Under the pieces are notes generated by a model. The model was given only the letters and a program-made list of their open reading frames with translations. It was not told where the DNA came from and did not search any database. DNA of 53,489 bases, from contig CADAPM010000009.1 in NCBI GenBank assembly GCA_902789795.1, forward strand, positions 1 through 53,489, given 5' to 3'. This DNA comes from an uncultured Eubacteriales bacterium (GTDB taxonomy: Bacteria > Bacillota > Clostridia > Christensenellales > Aristaeellaceae). Shown one piece after another: positions 15,651-23,089 of this stretch. The first letter of the stretch is position 1; each line of letters begins with the position of its first letter. A program made the position numbers and the translations under genes.

Positions 15651-16676
15651 ATGGTCACTTTAAAGGATATCGCCGCCGAAGCCGGCGTAAGCATCACCAC
15701 CGTATCCAACGTGGTCCACAACCGGAAGAGCCGCGTCTCCCCCGAGCGCGTCGCGAAGATCTGGGAGATCATCGAGCGGGAGCACTATGTGCCCAGCATG
15801 TCGGCGCGCTCCCTGGCCAACGACCACTCCTATATCATCGGCGTCATCACGCACCTGACGCCCCAGAACGTGGGCAGCACCATGAGCGACCCCTTCCTGT
15901 CCAGCTTTGTGGACAGTATCGAGCGCCACACCCGCGAGGCGGGCTACTACATCATGATCCGCTCCGTAGAGGACGCCGAGGCCCTGGAGGTGCTGACCCG
16001 CAGCTGGCGGCTGTCCGGCCTGATCGTGACGGGCATGTTTGAGGACGGGTTTTATGACACTACCGTCCGGCTGGACATCCCCTTCGTGCTGATCGACAGC
16101 TATATCAACGACCCCGAGGTCTGCTGCGTGGGCCTGGAGGATGAGAAGGGCGGCTACCTCGCCACCCGGCATTTGCTGGAAAACGGCCACCGCCGGATCG
16201 CCTTCGCCTCCCCGTCCATCCGCCCCGGCGGCGTCATCGACAAGCGCTTCCAGGGCTACCGCCGCGCCCTGCAGGAATTCGGTGTGGCCTACGACCCCGC
16301 CCTGATCTTCACCCAGGAGATGTCCGTGGAGGACAGCCGCCGCCTGGGCAGGACGCTGGCCGAGAAGAAGGACATTACCGGGATCTTCGCCTCGGCGGAC
16401 ATCATGGCCGCCGGCATCATGGCGGGCCTGGCCGAGGCCGGGCTTTCCGTGCCGGAGGACAAGTCCATCGTCGGCTTTGACGATAACTACCTGGCCCAGC
16501 TGACCGTGCCCGGCCTGACCACTGTGCACCAGGACGCGGACCTGAAGGGCGTGCTGGCCACCGAGATGATGATGCAGCAATTGCGTCATGAACCCATCGA
16601 GCAGAAAAAGGTGATCCTGCCGGTGCATTTGGTGGAGCGCGGCAGCGTGCGCAGCATCGCGCCCGCCGAGGGTTGA
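15651..16676 (+). CDS. LacI-family transcriptional regulator
   Basis: From ATG 15651 (GGAG 8 bp upstream) this is a 341-residue LacI-type repressor. The N-terminal helix-turn-helix reads MVTLKDIAAEAGVSITTVSN, with the hinge helix (SARSLANDHSYIIGVI) near residue 55. A periplasmic-binding-protein-like effector domain follows (residues 60-330), including SGLIVTGM, GGYLATRHLLENGHRRIAF and GFDDNYLAQLTVPGLTTVHQ. It sits beside two identical CG-centred operators (14557-14570 and 14699-14712), and a third lies before the ABC importer at 28.8 kb. I infer that it represses all three promoters and is released by an imported sugar. No copy of the operator precedes its own gene, so autoregulation is not apparent. 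Confidence 0.93.
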   Translation: MVTLKDIAAEAGVSITTVSNVVHNRKSRVSPERVAKIWEIIEREHYVPSMSARSLANDHSYIIGVITHLTPQNVGSTMSDPFLSSFVDSIERHTREAGYYIMIRSVEDAEALEVLTRSWRLSGLIVTGMFEDGFYDTTVRLDIPFVLIDSYINDPEVCCVGLEDEKGGYLATRHLLENGHRRIAFASPSIRPGGVIDKRFQGYRRALQEFGVAYDPALIFTQEMSVEDSRRLGRTLAEKKDITGIFASADIMAAGIMAGLAEAGLSVPEDKSIVGFDDNYLAQLTVPGLTTVHQDADLKGVLATEMMMQQLRHEPIEQKKVILPVHLVERGSVRSIAPAEG

Positions 16677-16680
16677 GGCC

Positions 16681-17820
16681 ATGAGCGGCAAAAAGAAGAG
16701 CGCCTACGGCACCCAGTGGGCCGGGGTACTGATCTACGCGCTGGTCGGCGCGGTCTGCGGCTTCCTGATGTTGGACTGGTTCTTTTATCTGGACGGCAGC
16801 TTCCTGCCCACAGTTCTCCTGTACGTCCTGTTTTTCCTGGGCCTGGCGCTGGCGATGGTGATCCATACCGTGATCCACGAGGCCGGCCACCTGATATTTG
16901 GCCTGGCCACCGGCTACCGCTTTATTTCCTACCGCGTGTTCCAGTTCATGTGGATCAAGCAGGGAGGCCGCATCCGCTTCACGCGGATGTCCCTGGCCGG
17001 CACCGGCGGTCAGTGCCTGCTGGCCCCGCCGGAACTGAAGGACGGGAAGATCCCCTTCCTGCTCTCCAACCTGGGCGGAGCGCTCATGAACCTGCTGACC
17101 GGCCTCACGTTTTTAGCGGGCGGCCTCCTCTGCCCGCCCTGGACCATCGGCAGGACCTTCCTGCTCCTGCTGGCGGTGTTCGGCTTCGCCTTCGCGCTGA
17201 TGAACGGGCTGCCGATGAGCAGCGGCCCCGTGCCCAATGACGGCAGGAACATCCTCGACATGCTCCGGCATCCCGAGGCCGTGCGTGCCTTCTGGCTGCA
17301 GATAAAGATCAACGAGCTGACCTCCCAGGGCGTCCGGGTCAGGGACATGCCCGCGGAGTGGTTCGAGATGCCCGCCCCGGAGCAGATGACCTGCGACCTG
17401 ATCACCACCATCGCCGTCCTGTGCTGCGACCGCCTGAAGGACGAGCACCGCTTCGCGGAAGCGGACCGGGAGATGGCCCGCCTGCTGGCAGACGCCCCGC
17501 ATCTGGCCGGCCTGCACCGCGCCTTGCTGACCTGCGACCGGACCTTTATCGAGCTGATCACGGAGAACCGCCCGGAAGCGCTGGCGGAGCTGCGCACCCA
17601 AGACCAGCAGCGGATGACAGCCGCCATGAAGACCAGCCCCACCGCGCTACGGACCGAATACGCCTATGCGCTGCTGCAGAAGAAGGACGAAAAGAAGGCC
17701 GCCCAGCTGAAGCAGCAGTTCGACAAGCTCGCCGCCGTCTACCCCTACCCCGTGGAGATCGAAGCCGAGCGGGAGCTGATCAGGATGGCGGAGGACTTGT
17801 GCACCGACCCAAAATCATGA
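16681..17820 (+). CDS. M50-like membrane metallopeptidase
   Basis: A 379-residue protein starting 4 bp after the LacI stop. Two N-terminal hydrophobic helices lead into IHTVIHEAGHLIFGLATGYR, where HEAGH (~66-70) is the zinc and catalytic motif of M50 site-2-type peptidases. More membrane helices follow (~125-185), with MNGLPMSSGPVPNDGRNI resembling the second M50 motif (normally NxxPxxxLDG); Asn-Asp-Gly supplies the likely third ligand. The C-terminal ~170 residues are helical and look like TPR-type repeats. It is co-transcribed with the regulator and with a glycosyltransferase downstream. The substrate is unknown. A link to the sugar regulon is only positional. Confidence 0.82.
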   Translation: MSGKKKSAYGTQWAGVLIYALVGAVCGFLMLDWFFYLDGSFLPTVLLYVLFFLGLALAMVIHTVIHEAGHLIFGLATGYRFISYRVFQFMWIKQGGRIRFTRMSLAGTGGQCLLAPPELKDGKIPFLLSNLGGALMNLLTGLTFLAGGLLCPPWTIGRTFLLLLAVFGFAFALMNGLPMSSGPVPNDGRNILDMLRHPEAVRAFWLQIKINELTSQGVRVRDMPAEWFEMPAPEQMTCDLITTIAVLCCDRLKDEHRFAEADREMARLLADAPHLAGLHRALLTCDRTFIELITENRPEALAELRTQDQQRMTAAMKTSPTALRTEYAYALLQKKDEKKAAQLKQQFDKLAAVYPYPVEIEAERELIRMAEDLCTDPKS

Positions 17821-17827
17821 GGCAGTC

Positions 17828-18970
17828 ATGCGCATATTGTTTGTGATCAATAACGTCTATACCGAAGGAAACGGCCTGTCCGGCTCCTGCAGGCGCACCG
17901 TGAAGCTGCTCCGCGACGCCGGAGAAGACGTCCGGCTGCTGTCCGCCAGAGGCGGTCATGGCGAGGCCCCTGATTTCCCGCTGCCCGACGGCAGGATCCC
18001 GGTCTTCCAGCCCATCATCCGCAAACAGGGCTACGCCTTCGCAAAGTCCGACGAGGCAGTGATCCGCCAGGCGGTGCGCTGGGCCGACGTCGTCCATCTG
18101 GAGGAGCCCTTCGGCCTGCAGATCCGCGTATGCAGGATCGCCGAAGAGGAAGGCAGACCCCTCACCGCCACCTATCACCTCCATCCCGAAAACCTCTTTT
18201 CCTCTGTCCATCTGCAATGGAGCCTCTGGTTCAACCAGATGACGCTGCTGGTCTGGAAGCGGCAGATCTTCGACCGCTGCCGCATCGTACAGTGCCCCAC
18301 GGAGAACGTGCGGAAAAGGCTGGAAAGCGCCCACTGCCGCAGTGAACTGCGCGTGATCTCCAACGGCATGCTGCGGGATGTCCGGCCCGCCCCGGCCTCC
18401 CCGGTCCCTCGCGAGGATGGGACATTCCTGATCGTTTCCACCGGGCGGTATTCTGTGGAGAAGGACCAGAGCACCCTGCTGCGCGCCATGCGCTATACCA
18501 AATACGCCGACAGGATCCGACTGGTGCTGGCCGGACAGGGGCCCACCGAAAAGCGTCTGCGCCGGGAAGCCGCAAAGCTGCTGCGCGAAGGCGTCCTCAA
18601 AAAGCCGGTGATCTTCGGCTTCCACAGCCTTCCTGAGCTGCTGGCCCTGTACCGACAGGCAGACCTGTACGTGCACTGCGCCAAGGTGGAGGTGGAAGGC
18701 ATGTCGTGCATGGAGGCGGTCCAGACCGGCCTGGTCCCCATCATCGCGGAGGGAAAGCTGACCGCCACAGCACAGTTCGCCCTCCATCCCGACAGCCTCG
18801 ACCCCGCCGGAGACGCCAAAGCCCTGGCGCAAAAGATCGATTTCTGGCTCTCCGACGTCGAAAGACGCCAGGCCGAAGCAGCCCGCTATCCCGCCCTGAT
18901 CGAGGACTACAGCATCGACCGTTCCATCGCCCAGCTGCGGGAAATGTTTAGGGACGCGTTGGAAAGCTGA
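17828..18970 (+). CDS. GT4-family glycosyltransferase
   Basis: A 380-residue GT-B fold retaining glycosyltransferase. The N-terminal half begins MRILFVINNVYTEGNGLSGS, a glycine-rich acceptor-side loop. The C-terminal half has LIVSTGRYSVEKDQSTLLRA, LVLAGQGPTEKRL and the nucleotide-sugar motif EVEGMSCMEAVQTGLVPI (E-x7-E type). The family transfers hexoses from NDP-sugars onto lipids or glycans at the inner membrane face. The ATG follows GAGGCAG, 7 bp after the M50 peptidase stop, so both are in the LacI operon. The acceptor cannot be read from the sequence; a diacylglycerol glucosyltransferase or a wall-glycan enzyme would both fit. Confidence 0.88.
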   Translation: MRILFVINNVYTEGNGLSGSCRRTVKLLRDAGEDVRLLSARGGHGEAPDFPLPDGRIPVFQPIIRKQGYAFAKSDEAVIRQAVRWADVVHLEEPFGLQIRVCRIAEEEGRPLTATYHLHPENLFSSVHLQWSLWFNQMTLLVWKRQIFDRCRIVQCPTENVRKRLESAHCRSELRVISNGMLRDVRPAPASPVPREDGTFLIVSTGRYSVEKDQSTLLRAMRYTKYADRIRLVLAGQGPTEKRLRREAAKLLREGVLKKPVIFGFHSLPELLALYRQADLYVHCAKVEVEGMSCMEAVQTGLVPIIAEGKLTATAQFALHPDSLDPAGDAKALAQKIDFWLSDVERRQAEAARYPALIEDYSIDRSIAQLREMFRDALES

Positions 18971-18997
18971 ACAGCAGGGAGCACCCTGAAAACAAAG

Positions 18998-19040
18998 GCC
19001 CTGACCGCAGGAGCCCGGAAACCCGGGCCAGCGGCAGGGC
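18998..19040 (+). terminator. Terminator-like hairpin after the glycosyltransferase gene
   Basis: Outer stem GCCCTGACCGC / GCGGCAGGGC enclosing an inner stem GCCCGG / CCGGGC, followed by AGTTTGATTTT. The T tract is weak, so efficiency is uncertain. Confidence 0.6.
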
Positions 19041-19108
19041 AGTTTGATTTTAGAGGTCACGCACTGCCTGACTGATAGGAAAAAGCCGCATCTTTCACGT
19101 ATTAGTCA

Positions 19109-19137
19109 TTGCATTTGTATTGTTTTAGTTATATAAT
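19109..19137 (+). promoter_or_regulatory. Promoter of the RelB/RelE-type operon
   Basis: -35 TTGCAT (19109-19114) and -10 TATAAT (19132-19137) with 17-bp spacing, 31 bp before the antitoxin ATG. Confidence 0.75.
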
Positions 19138-19168
19138 AGCACTGAATCTATGATTGGAGGATGAATGC

Positions 19169-19462
19169 ATGTCCAGTACGATCCAGATCCGGGTCGATGA
19201 CGACCTGAAGCAGAAATCCGACACTCTGTTCAAAGAGCTCGGCACGGATACCACCTCCGCTGTGAGGATCTTTTTGACACAGGCTGTGGCGTATAACGGC
19301 TTCCCCTTTGAGATCAGGAAAGCCCCTGCCGATCCTTATGCGGCCATGTCCGAAGAAGAGATCCTGCAAAAGCTGGAGAGAGCAAGGATGCACGCCGGCC
19401 AGGGAATGGTCAGAGGCGCAGATGAAATGATCACCGATATGAGGGAAAAATATGGACTATAA
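19169..19462 (+). CDS. RelB/DinJ-family antitoxin
   Basis: From ATG 19169 (GGAGG 8 bp upstream) this is a 97-residue protein with the ribbon-helix-helix N terminus of RelB/DinJ antitoxins: TIQIRVDDDLKQKSDTLFKE, then LGTDTTSAVRIFLTQAV. The acidic, flexible C-terminal half would wrap around the toxin. Its stop overlaps the toxin gene by 11 bp. It should neutralise the toxin and repress the operon promoter as a dimer. Confidence 0.92.
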   Translation: MSSTIQIRVDDDLKQKSDTLFKELGTDTTSAVRIFLTQAVAYNGFPFEIRKAPADPYAAMSEEEILQKLERARMHAGQGMVRGADEMITDMREKYGL

Positions 19463-19766
19463 AGTGGTGGTCACAAAGGATGCGGAAGAAGACCTGGAAC
19501 GGTTCGTGCAGTATCTGCTGTTTGAAAAGCAGAACAGCCAGGCGGCGGTCAATGTATTGAACGACTTTGAAGAGACCGTTCAGGTCCTGTCCCATGTGGC
19601 GGGAAGCCTGAAGCTTTGCGATCACCCGCGGCTGAACGCCCTCGGTTATTGGAAGATTCATTTTCTGTCCCACCGGTATTTTATGCTGTACAGAATTGCG
19701 GACGGTCTCGCGGTGGTCGACAATATCTTCCACGACCTGCAGGATCACGAAAACAAGATCAGATAG
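19452..19766 (+). CDS. RelE/ParE-family toxin
   Basis: A 104-residue toxin of the RelE/ParE fold. It has the N-terminal strand DYKVVVTKDAEEDLERFVQY and late strands NALGYWKIHFLSHRYFMLYR and VVDNIFHDLQDHENKI. RelE-type members cut mRNA in the ribosome and ParE-type members poison gyrase. The HxxxDxxxH-like ending (IFHDLQDHE) is common in the YoeB/RelE plasmid-stabilisation branch, but I cannot choose the activity. It is translationally coupled to the upstream antitoxin. Confidence 0.9.
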   Translation: MDYKVVVTKDAEEDLERFVQYLLFEKQNSQAAVNVLNDFEETVQVLSHVAGSLKLCDHPRLNALGYWKIHFLSHRYFMLYRIADGLAVVDNIFHDLQDHENKIR

Positions 19767-19784
19767 TTCGCGAACAAGAAAGCA

Positions 19785-19828
19785 GAAAGCCCCCATCCTC
19801 CGGGCTCCGACCGGGGATGAGGGCTTTC
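19785..19828 (+). terminator. Terminator-like hairpin after the toxin gene
   Basis: GAAAGCCC-CCATCC pairs with GGATG-A-GGGCTTTC. The hairpin lies between the convergent toxin and ADP-ribosylglycohydrolase genes and could serve both strands: AAAG on one side and CTTTC on the other. Confidence 0.6.
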
Positions 19829-19849
19829 CCGCTTTCCTGCGGGAGTTAT

Positions 19850-20644
19850 TCATTTCCTGTATTTCTCGAATTCGTCCACCACCGCCAGCATATCCGGGGC
19901 CAGGCGCTGGCGGCACTCGGCCTTGAGGGGCTCCGGCACGCCGTAGAATGCTTCGGCCATGCTCCCGGCGATGCAGGTCAGGGTGTCGCAGTCGCCGCCC
20001 AGGGAAACGGCGGTGCGGATGACGTCCTCGAAGTCCTTTCCCTCCAGGAAGGCGGTGATGGCCTCCGGCACGGTCTCCTGGCAGCTCTCCACGTGGCGAT
20101 AGTCGGGGCGGATCTGGTCGCAGGTCCGGGTCAGGTCATAGCCGAATTCGGCGGTAATATAGGCGCGGATCTCCTCCTTATCGTGCCCCGTCCGGGCCAG
20201 GAAGATGGCGGACGCCGTCGCCTCCGCGCCCTTGATGCCCTCGGGATGGTTGTGGGTCACGTCCGCACTGAGCCGCGCCAGGCGGCGGGTCTCCTCCAGC
20301 GTATCACAGAGCCAGCCGGCGGCGGACACGCGCATGGCGGAGCCGTTGCCCCAGCTGTTGTAGGGCTCCGGGTCCTTCTCCTTCAGCCAGTAGATGAACC
20401 GCGCGCCGTACCCGGCGTAAGGATAGCGCCGGCCCCACTTCTGCATGGAGCGGATGACGGCATACCGCACGGAAACATCGTCCTTCCCCAGGGTCTTCAT
20501 CAGGGCCTCCGCCACCGCAATGGTCATCACGGAATCATCCGTGAACTCCGACTCCCGGACAAACAGCGGGAAGTCCTTCGTCTTTTTGCCCCGGTCGAAC
20601 TCATAGGGGGAACCGATCATATCTCCAAGCAACGCGCCGTACAT
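19850..20644 (-). CDS. ADP-ribosylglycohydrolase-family protein
   Basis: A 264-residue member of the DraG/ARH family, which removes ADP-ribose from proteins or other acceptors using two Mg2+ ions. The metal motifs are present: SEFTDDSVMTIAVAEALM (~30-48) near the N terminus and SLGGDCDTLTCIAGSMAEAF near the C terminus, plus NGSAMRVSAAGW in the middle. The ATG follows GGAGG. No ADP-ribosyltransferase gene is in the window, so the substrate is unknown; free-standing clostridial members may act on ADP-ribosylated nucleotides or serve housekeeping repair. It may be transcribed separately from the GH65 genes, because a long palindrome (20742-20779) separates them. Confidence 0.92.
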   Translation of the reverse strand: MYGALLGDMIGSPYEFDRGKKTKDFPLFVRESEFTDDSVMTIAVAEALMKTLGKDDVSVRYAVIRSMQKWGRRYPYAGYGARFIYWLKEKDPEPYNSWGNGSAMRVSAAGWLCDTLEETRRLARLSADVTHNHPEGIKGAEATASAIFLARTGHDKEEIRAYITAEFGYDLTRTCDQIRPDYRHVESCQETVPEAITAFLEGKDFEDVIRTAVSLGGDCDTLTCIAGSMAEAFYGVPEPLKAECRQRLAPDMLAVVDEFEKYRK

Positions 20645-20741
20645 AGGCTTCGCCTCCTTCCGCCTGGAATGGGACCATTATACACCCAACGCCCGCGCCG
20701 CGGTCGCCCGGCAGGCGACATTTTTATTTCATTATACGATC

Positions 20742-20779
20742 TTCGGCAAAAACGACATAGCTATGTTGTTTTTGCCGAA
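20742..20779. repeat. 38-bp near-perfect palindrome
   Basis: Two 19-base arms (TTCGGCAAAAACGACATAG and CTATGTTGTTTTTGCCGAA) meet with no loop and differ at one position. In RNA of either strand that position forms a wobble or a mismatch. It lies between the second GH65 gene and the ADP-ribosylglycohydrolase gene, with a TATAAT (minus strand, 20736-20731) just beyond it. It could be a terminator or cruciform site ending the importer/phosphorylase operon. Confidence 0.8.
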
Positions 20780-20797
20780 TATGAACGATCTATGCCC

Positions 20798-22972
20798 TTA
20801 TCCCATTTCCGTGACCGAATACTCCGTTTCCCCGCTTTCTGTCCGGCGCACATCGATGACATAGCGCTTCTCGCCCGCCGTGACCGGGAAGGTCAGGCGC
20901 TTCAGCTGCCGGGGCAGGCGCGGATGCACCTCCGGGACGCCGGAGCGCATGCGCAGGCCGGCAAAGCCCAGGGCCGCGATCATCCACGCGCCGCCGTTGG
21001 ACGCGGGATGGGTGCCGCCGATGTAGATCTCCCCCGCCCACTGCTTGCCGCCGCCCACGATGTCGATGGAGGCGGTCTTCATGAACAGCTGCCAGGCCTC
21101 CTCCAGCCGCCCGATGCGGCAGGCGGTCAGGGCATACATGCAGGCGGACAGGCTGGAGCCGTGCTCGGTGCGCGGCTCGTAGTAGGCCCAGTTGGCGCGG
21201 ACGTCCGCGTCGGAAAAGTCCTCCGGGAACAGGGCCAGCATGGCGATGACGTCCGCCTGCTTGATGATCTCCGTGGTCCCCGCCACGCCGTGGTCGCCGC
21301 CCCAGTACTCCTTCGGGTCGCAGAGGCGGCCGCGCACCGTCTGGAGGGAGCAGTCCTCCAGCCGGAAGTAGCCGTCAAACTGCTCGATGACGCTGTCCCT
21401 TGTCTGCGGCGCGCGGATCCTGCCGTACATCCGGGACAGCAGGGCCCAATCCTTCTCGTAATCGAGTTTCTTCATCAGCCCGTCCATCATCCCGGGGTCG
21501 TCGGCAAAGATCTGTTTGAGGCCCAGGGCGCTCTCCACGCAATGGCGGATCATGCGGTTGGTGAAGGCGTTGTTGGTCACCCGCTCGTGGTATTCGTCCG
21601 GGCCGATGACGTCCGCAAAGTCCACGTCCCCGGTGTCCAGGTGCGCGTTGGCTCGGCTCAGATAGAAGCGGGCGCATTGCAGGATCACCTCCGCACCGCC
21701 CTCCTCCAGCAGGGTGCGGTCGCCGGTGATCTCATAGTATTGCCGCAGGGCGTACACGATGTCCGCGCTGATGTGGATCTGCTTGTCCCGGAAATAGGTG
21801 CGCACGGGGCGGTGGGTGAAGACGTCCACCACGTTAAAGTTGGTGCAGCCCTCCTCGCCGCCCTCCTGGCTCTCCCAGGCATAGAACGCGCCGCGGTACC
21901 CGTACTCCGCCGCCTTTTTGAGGGCGCCGGGCAGGGTCTCGATGCGGTAGCGCAGCAGGGAGCGGGCGACGCCGGGCTGGGTGTGCACGAACATGGGGAA
22001 GAAGAAGATCTCCGAGTCCCAGAAGATCGCGCCCTTGTAGGTCTGCCCGGACAGGCCCCGGGCAGGGATGGACATACTGAGGGCGTGGCGCGGCGCGACG
22101 CAGTTCAGGTGGTACTGGCTGGCGTGCAGGGCCCGGGCGGCCTCGTCGTCGCCTTCGATCTGGATCTCGGAGCGCCTCCAAACCCCCTCCCAGGCAGCCG
22201 CGTGCTGGGTCTTCAGGGCCTCATAGCCGGTCAGATGGCGCACCTCGGCGCACCGTTCGAGGGGATCCAACACATCCAGCGAGGTATAGACCGCCGCAAA
22301 AATATCAAGGGTCAGGATCTGGCCCTTTTTCACCGGGCAGTGCAGCAGGCGGAACACGCCCGTTTCGTCCTGCACCTGCCGCTCCTCCGCGTCAAAGTCC
22401 CTCTGCACATACTGGCTCACCGCCACCAAAATGCCCTTCTGGCCGGTAACGGCCCGGGCTGTCAGGACCTCGCCCTCATCCAGCCGGAAGTCAAAGAGGT
22501 GCGGCCCGTTGATATCCCAGATGTCGGTGGAGATGCCGCAGCGGATCACCACCTCCCCGTCCTCATGGGCCGTGACCTGATAGCGGTCCGCCAGCAGGTG
22601 GCACAGGGGCAGGCTGGCAAAGCGCTCACTGCGGACGGTGACGGGCCCGAAGTCCGTCTCCCGGCAGTAAACGCCGTGGCGGTAGTCGAGCCCGCAGCGG
22701 TGCGCCTCGTGCGGCTCCGCGCCCAGGGCATATTCCTTGCCATTGAACGAGGTGCGGGCAAAGAGGGCGTGGGGCGCGTTCACCGGCTCGCGCCATTTAT
22801 CCCGGTACTGATCATAGACGCCCGCCAGCGTCACGGCGGGATACAGCTCCCTGCCCGCCTCCTCCGGCGCGCCGCGCAGGCCCATATACCCGTTGGCGCA
22901 AAGGAAGCGGCTGCCGTCAAGAGCCGCGCGGGCAGGATCGAAGCCAAGTATAGAATAGGACCAGGTATCCAT
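20798..22972 (-). CDS. GH65 disaccharide phosphorylase (second copy)
   Basis: A 724-residue cytosolic glycoside phosphorylase of family GH65. The family inverts an alpha-glucosidic bond with phosphate and releases beta-glucose 1-phosphate. Domain order: N-terminal beta-sandwich (1-~260), linker helices, (alpha/alpha)6 barrel (~300-660), small C-terminal sheet. The substrate-site segment RGLSGQTYKGAIFWDSEIF and the general-acid motif VIGPDEYHERVTNNAFTN (Glu ~458) are both present, as is the phosphate-site motif EHGSSLS. There is no signal peptide. The ATG follows GGAGG. It shares only family-level similarity with the neighbouring copy, so the two probably split different linkages (kojibiose, nigerose, trehalose, maltose or glucosyl-rhamnose types are known). 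Which one cannot be read from the sequence. Confidence 0.93.
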   Translation of the reverse strand: MDTWSYSILGFDPARAALDGSRFLCANGYMGLRGAPEEAGRELYPAVTLAGVYDQYRDKWREPVNAPHALFARTSFNGKEYALGAEPHEAHRCGLDYRHGVYCRETDFGPVTVRSERFASLPLCHLLADRYQVTAHEDGEVVIRCGISTDIWDINGPHLFDFRLDEGEVLTARAVTGQKGILVAVSQYVQRDFDAEERQVQDETGVFRLLHCPVKKGQILTLDIFAAVYTSLDVLDPLERCAEVRHLTGYEALKTQHAAAWEGVWRRSEIQIEGDDEAARALHASQYHLNCVAPRHALSMSIPARGLSGQTYKGAIFWDSEIFFFPMFVHTQPGVARSLLRYRIETLPGALKKAAEYGYRGAFYAWESQEGGEEGCTNFNVVDVFTHRPVRTYFRDKQIHISADIVYALRQYYEITGDRTLLEEGGAEVILQCARFYLSRANAHLDTGDVDFADVIGPDEYHERVTNNAFTNRMIRHCVESALGLKQIFADDPGMMDGLMKKLDYEKDWALLSRMYGRIRAPQTRDSVIEQFDGYFRLEDCSLQTVRGRLCDPKEYWGGDHGVAGTTEIIKQADVIAMLALFPEDFSDADVRANWAYYEPRTEHGSSLSACMYALTACRIGRLEEAWQLFMKTASIDIVGGGKQWAGEIYIGGTHPASNGGAWMIAALGFAGLRMRSGVPEVHPRLPRQLKRLTFPVTAGEKRYVIDVRRTESGETEYSVTEMG

Positions 22973-23019
22973 AATATCCTCCGGGTTTTTAATGAATACT
23001 GAAACTTAAAACCGAAAAA

Positions 23020-23071
23020 TGAATAATACAGAGTTTGTTCATGCGGTGTTCAACACTCTCTGTATTATTCA
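23020..23071. repeat. Inverted repeat between the two GH65 genes
   Basis: A 14-bp perfect stem TGAATAATACAGAG / CTCTGTATTATTCA with a 24-base loop, flanked by looser ACTGAAA / TTTTCAGT arms. It sits inside the operon and could modulate expression or mRNA decay between the two genes. A related ATTCATTATTC...TTTTCAGTTTTC string occurs at 7733-7762, so this may be one copy of a dispersed element. Confidence 0.8.
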
Positions 23072-23089
23072 TGATTCCTTCTTCAGTTT

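Noticed and set aside
19616-23002. 1128-codon plus-strand open frame opposite the ADP-ribosylglycohydrolase and GH65 genes
   Set aside because: It is the antisense of two genes with clear family motifs. Long antisense frames arise from high GC, and its composition (Ala/Gly/Arg/His-rich, no domain) is that of a shadow.
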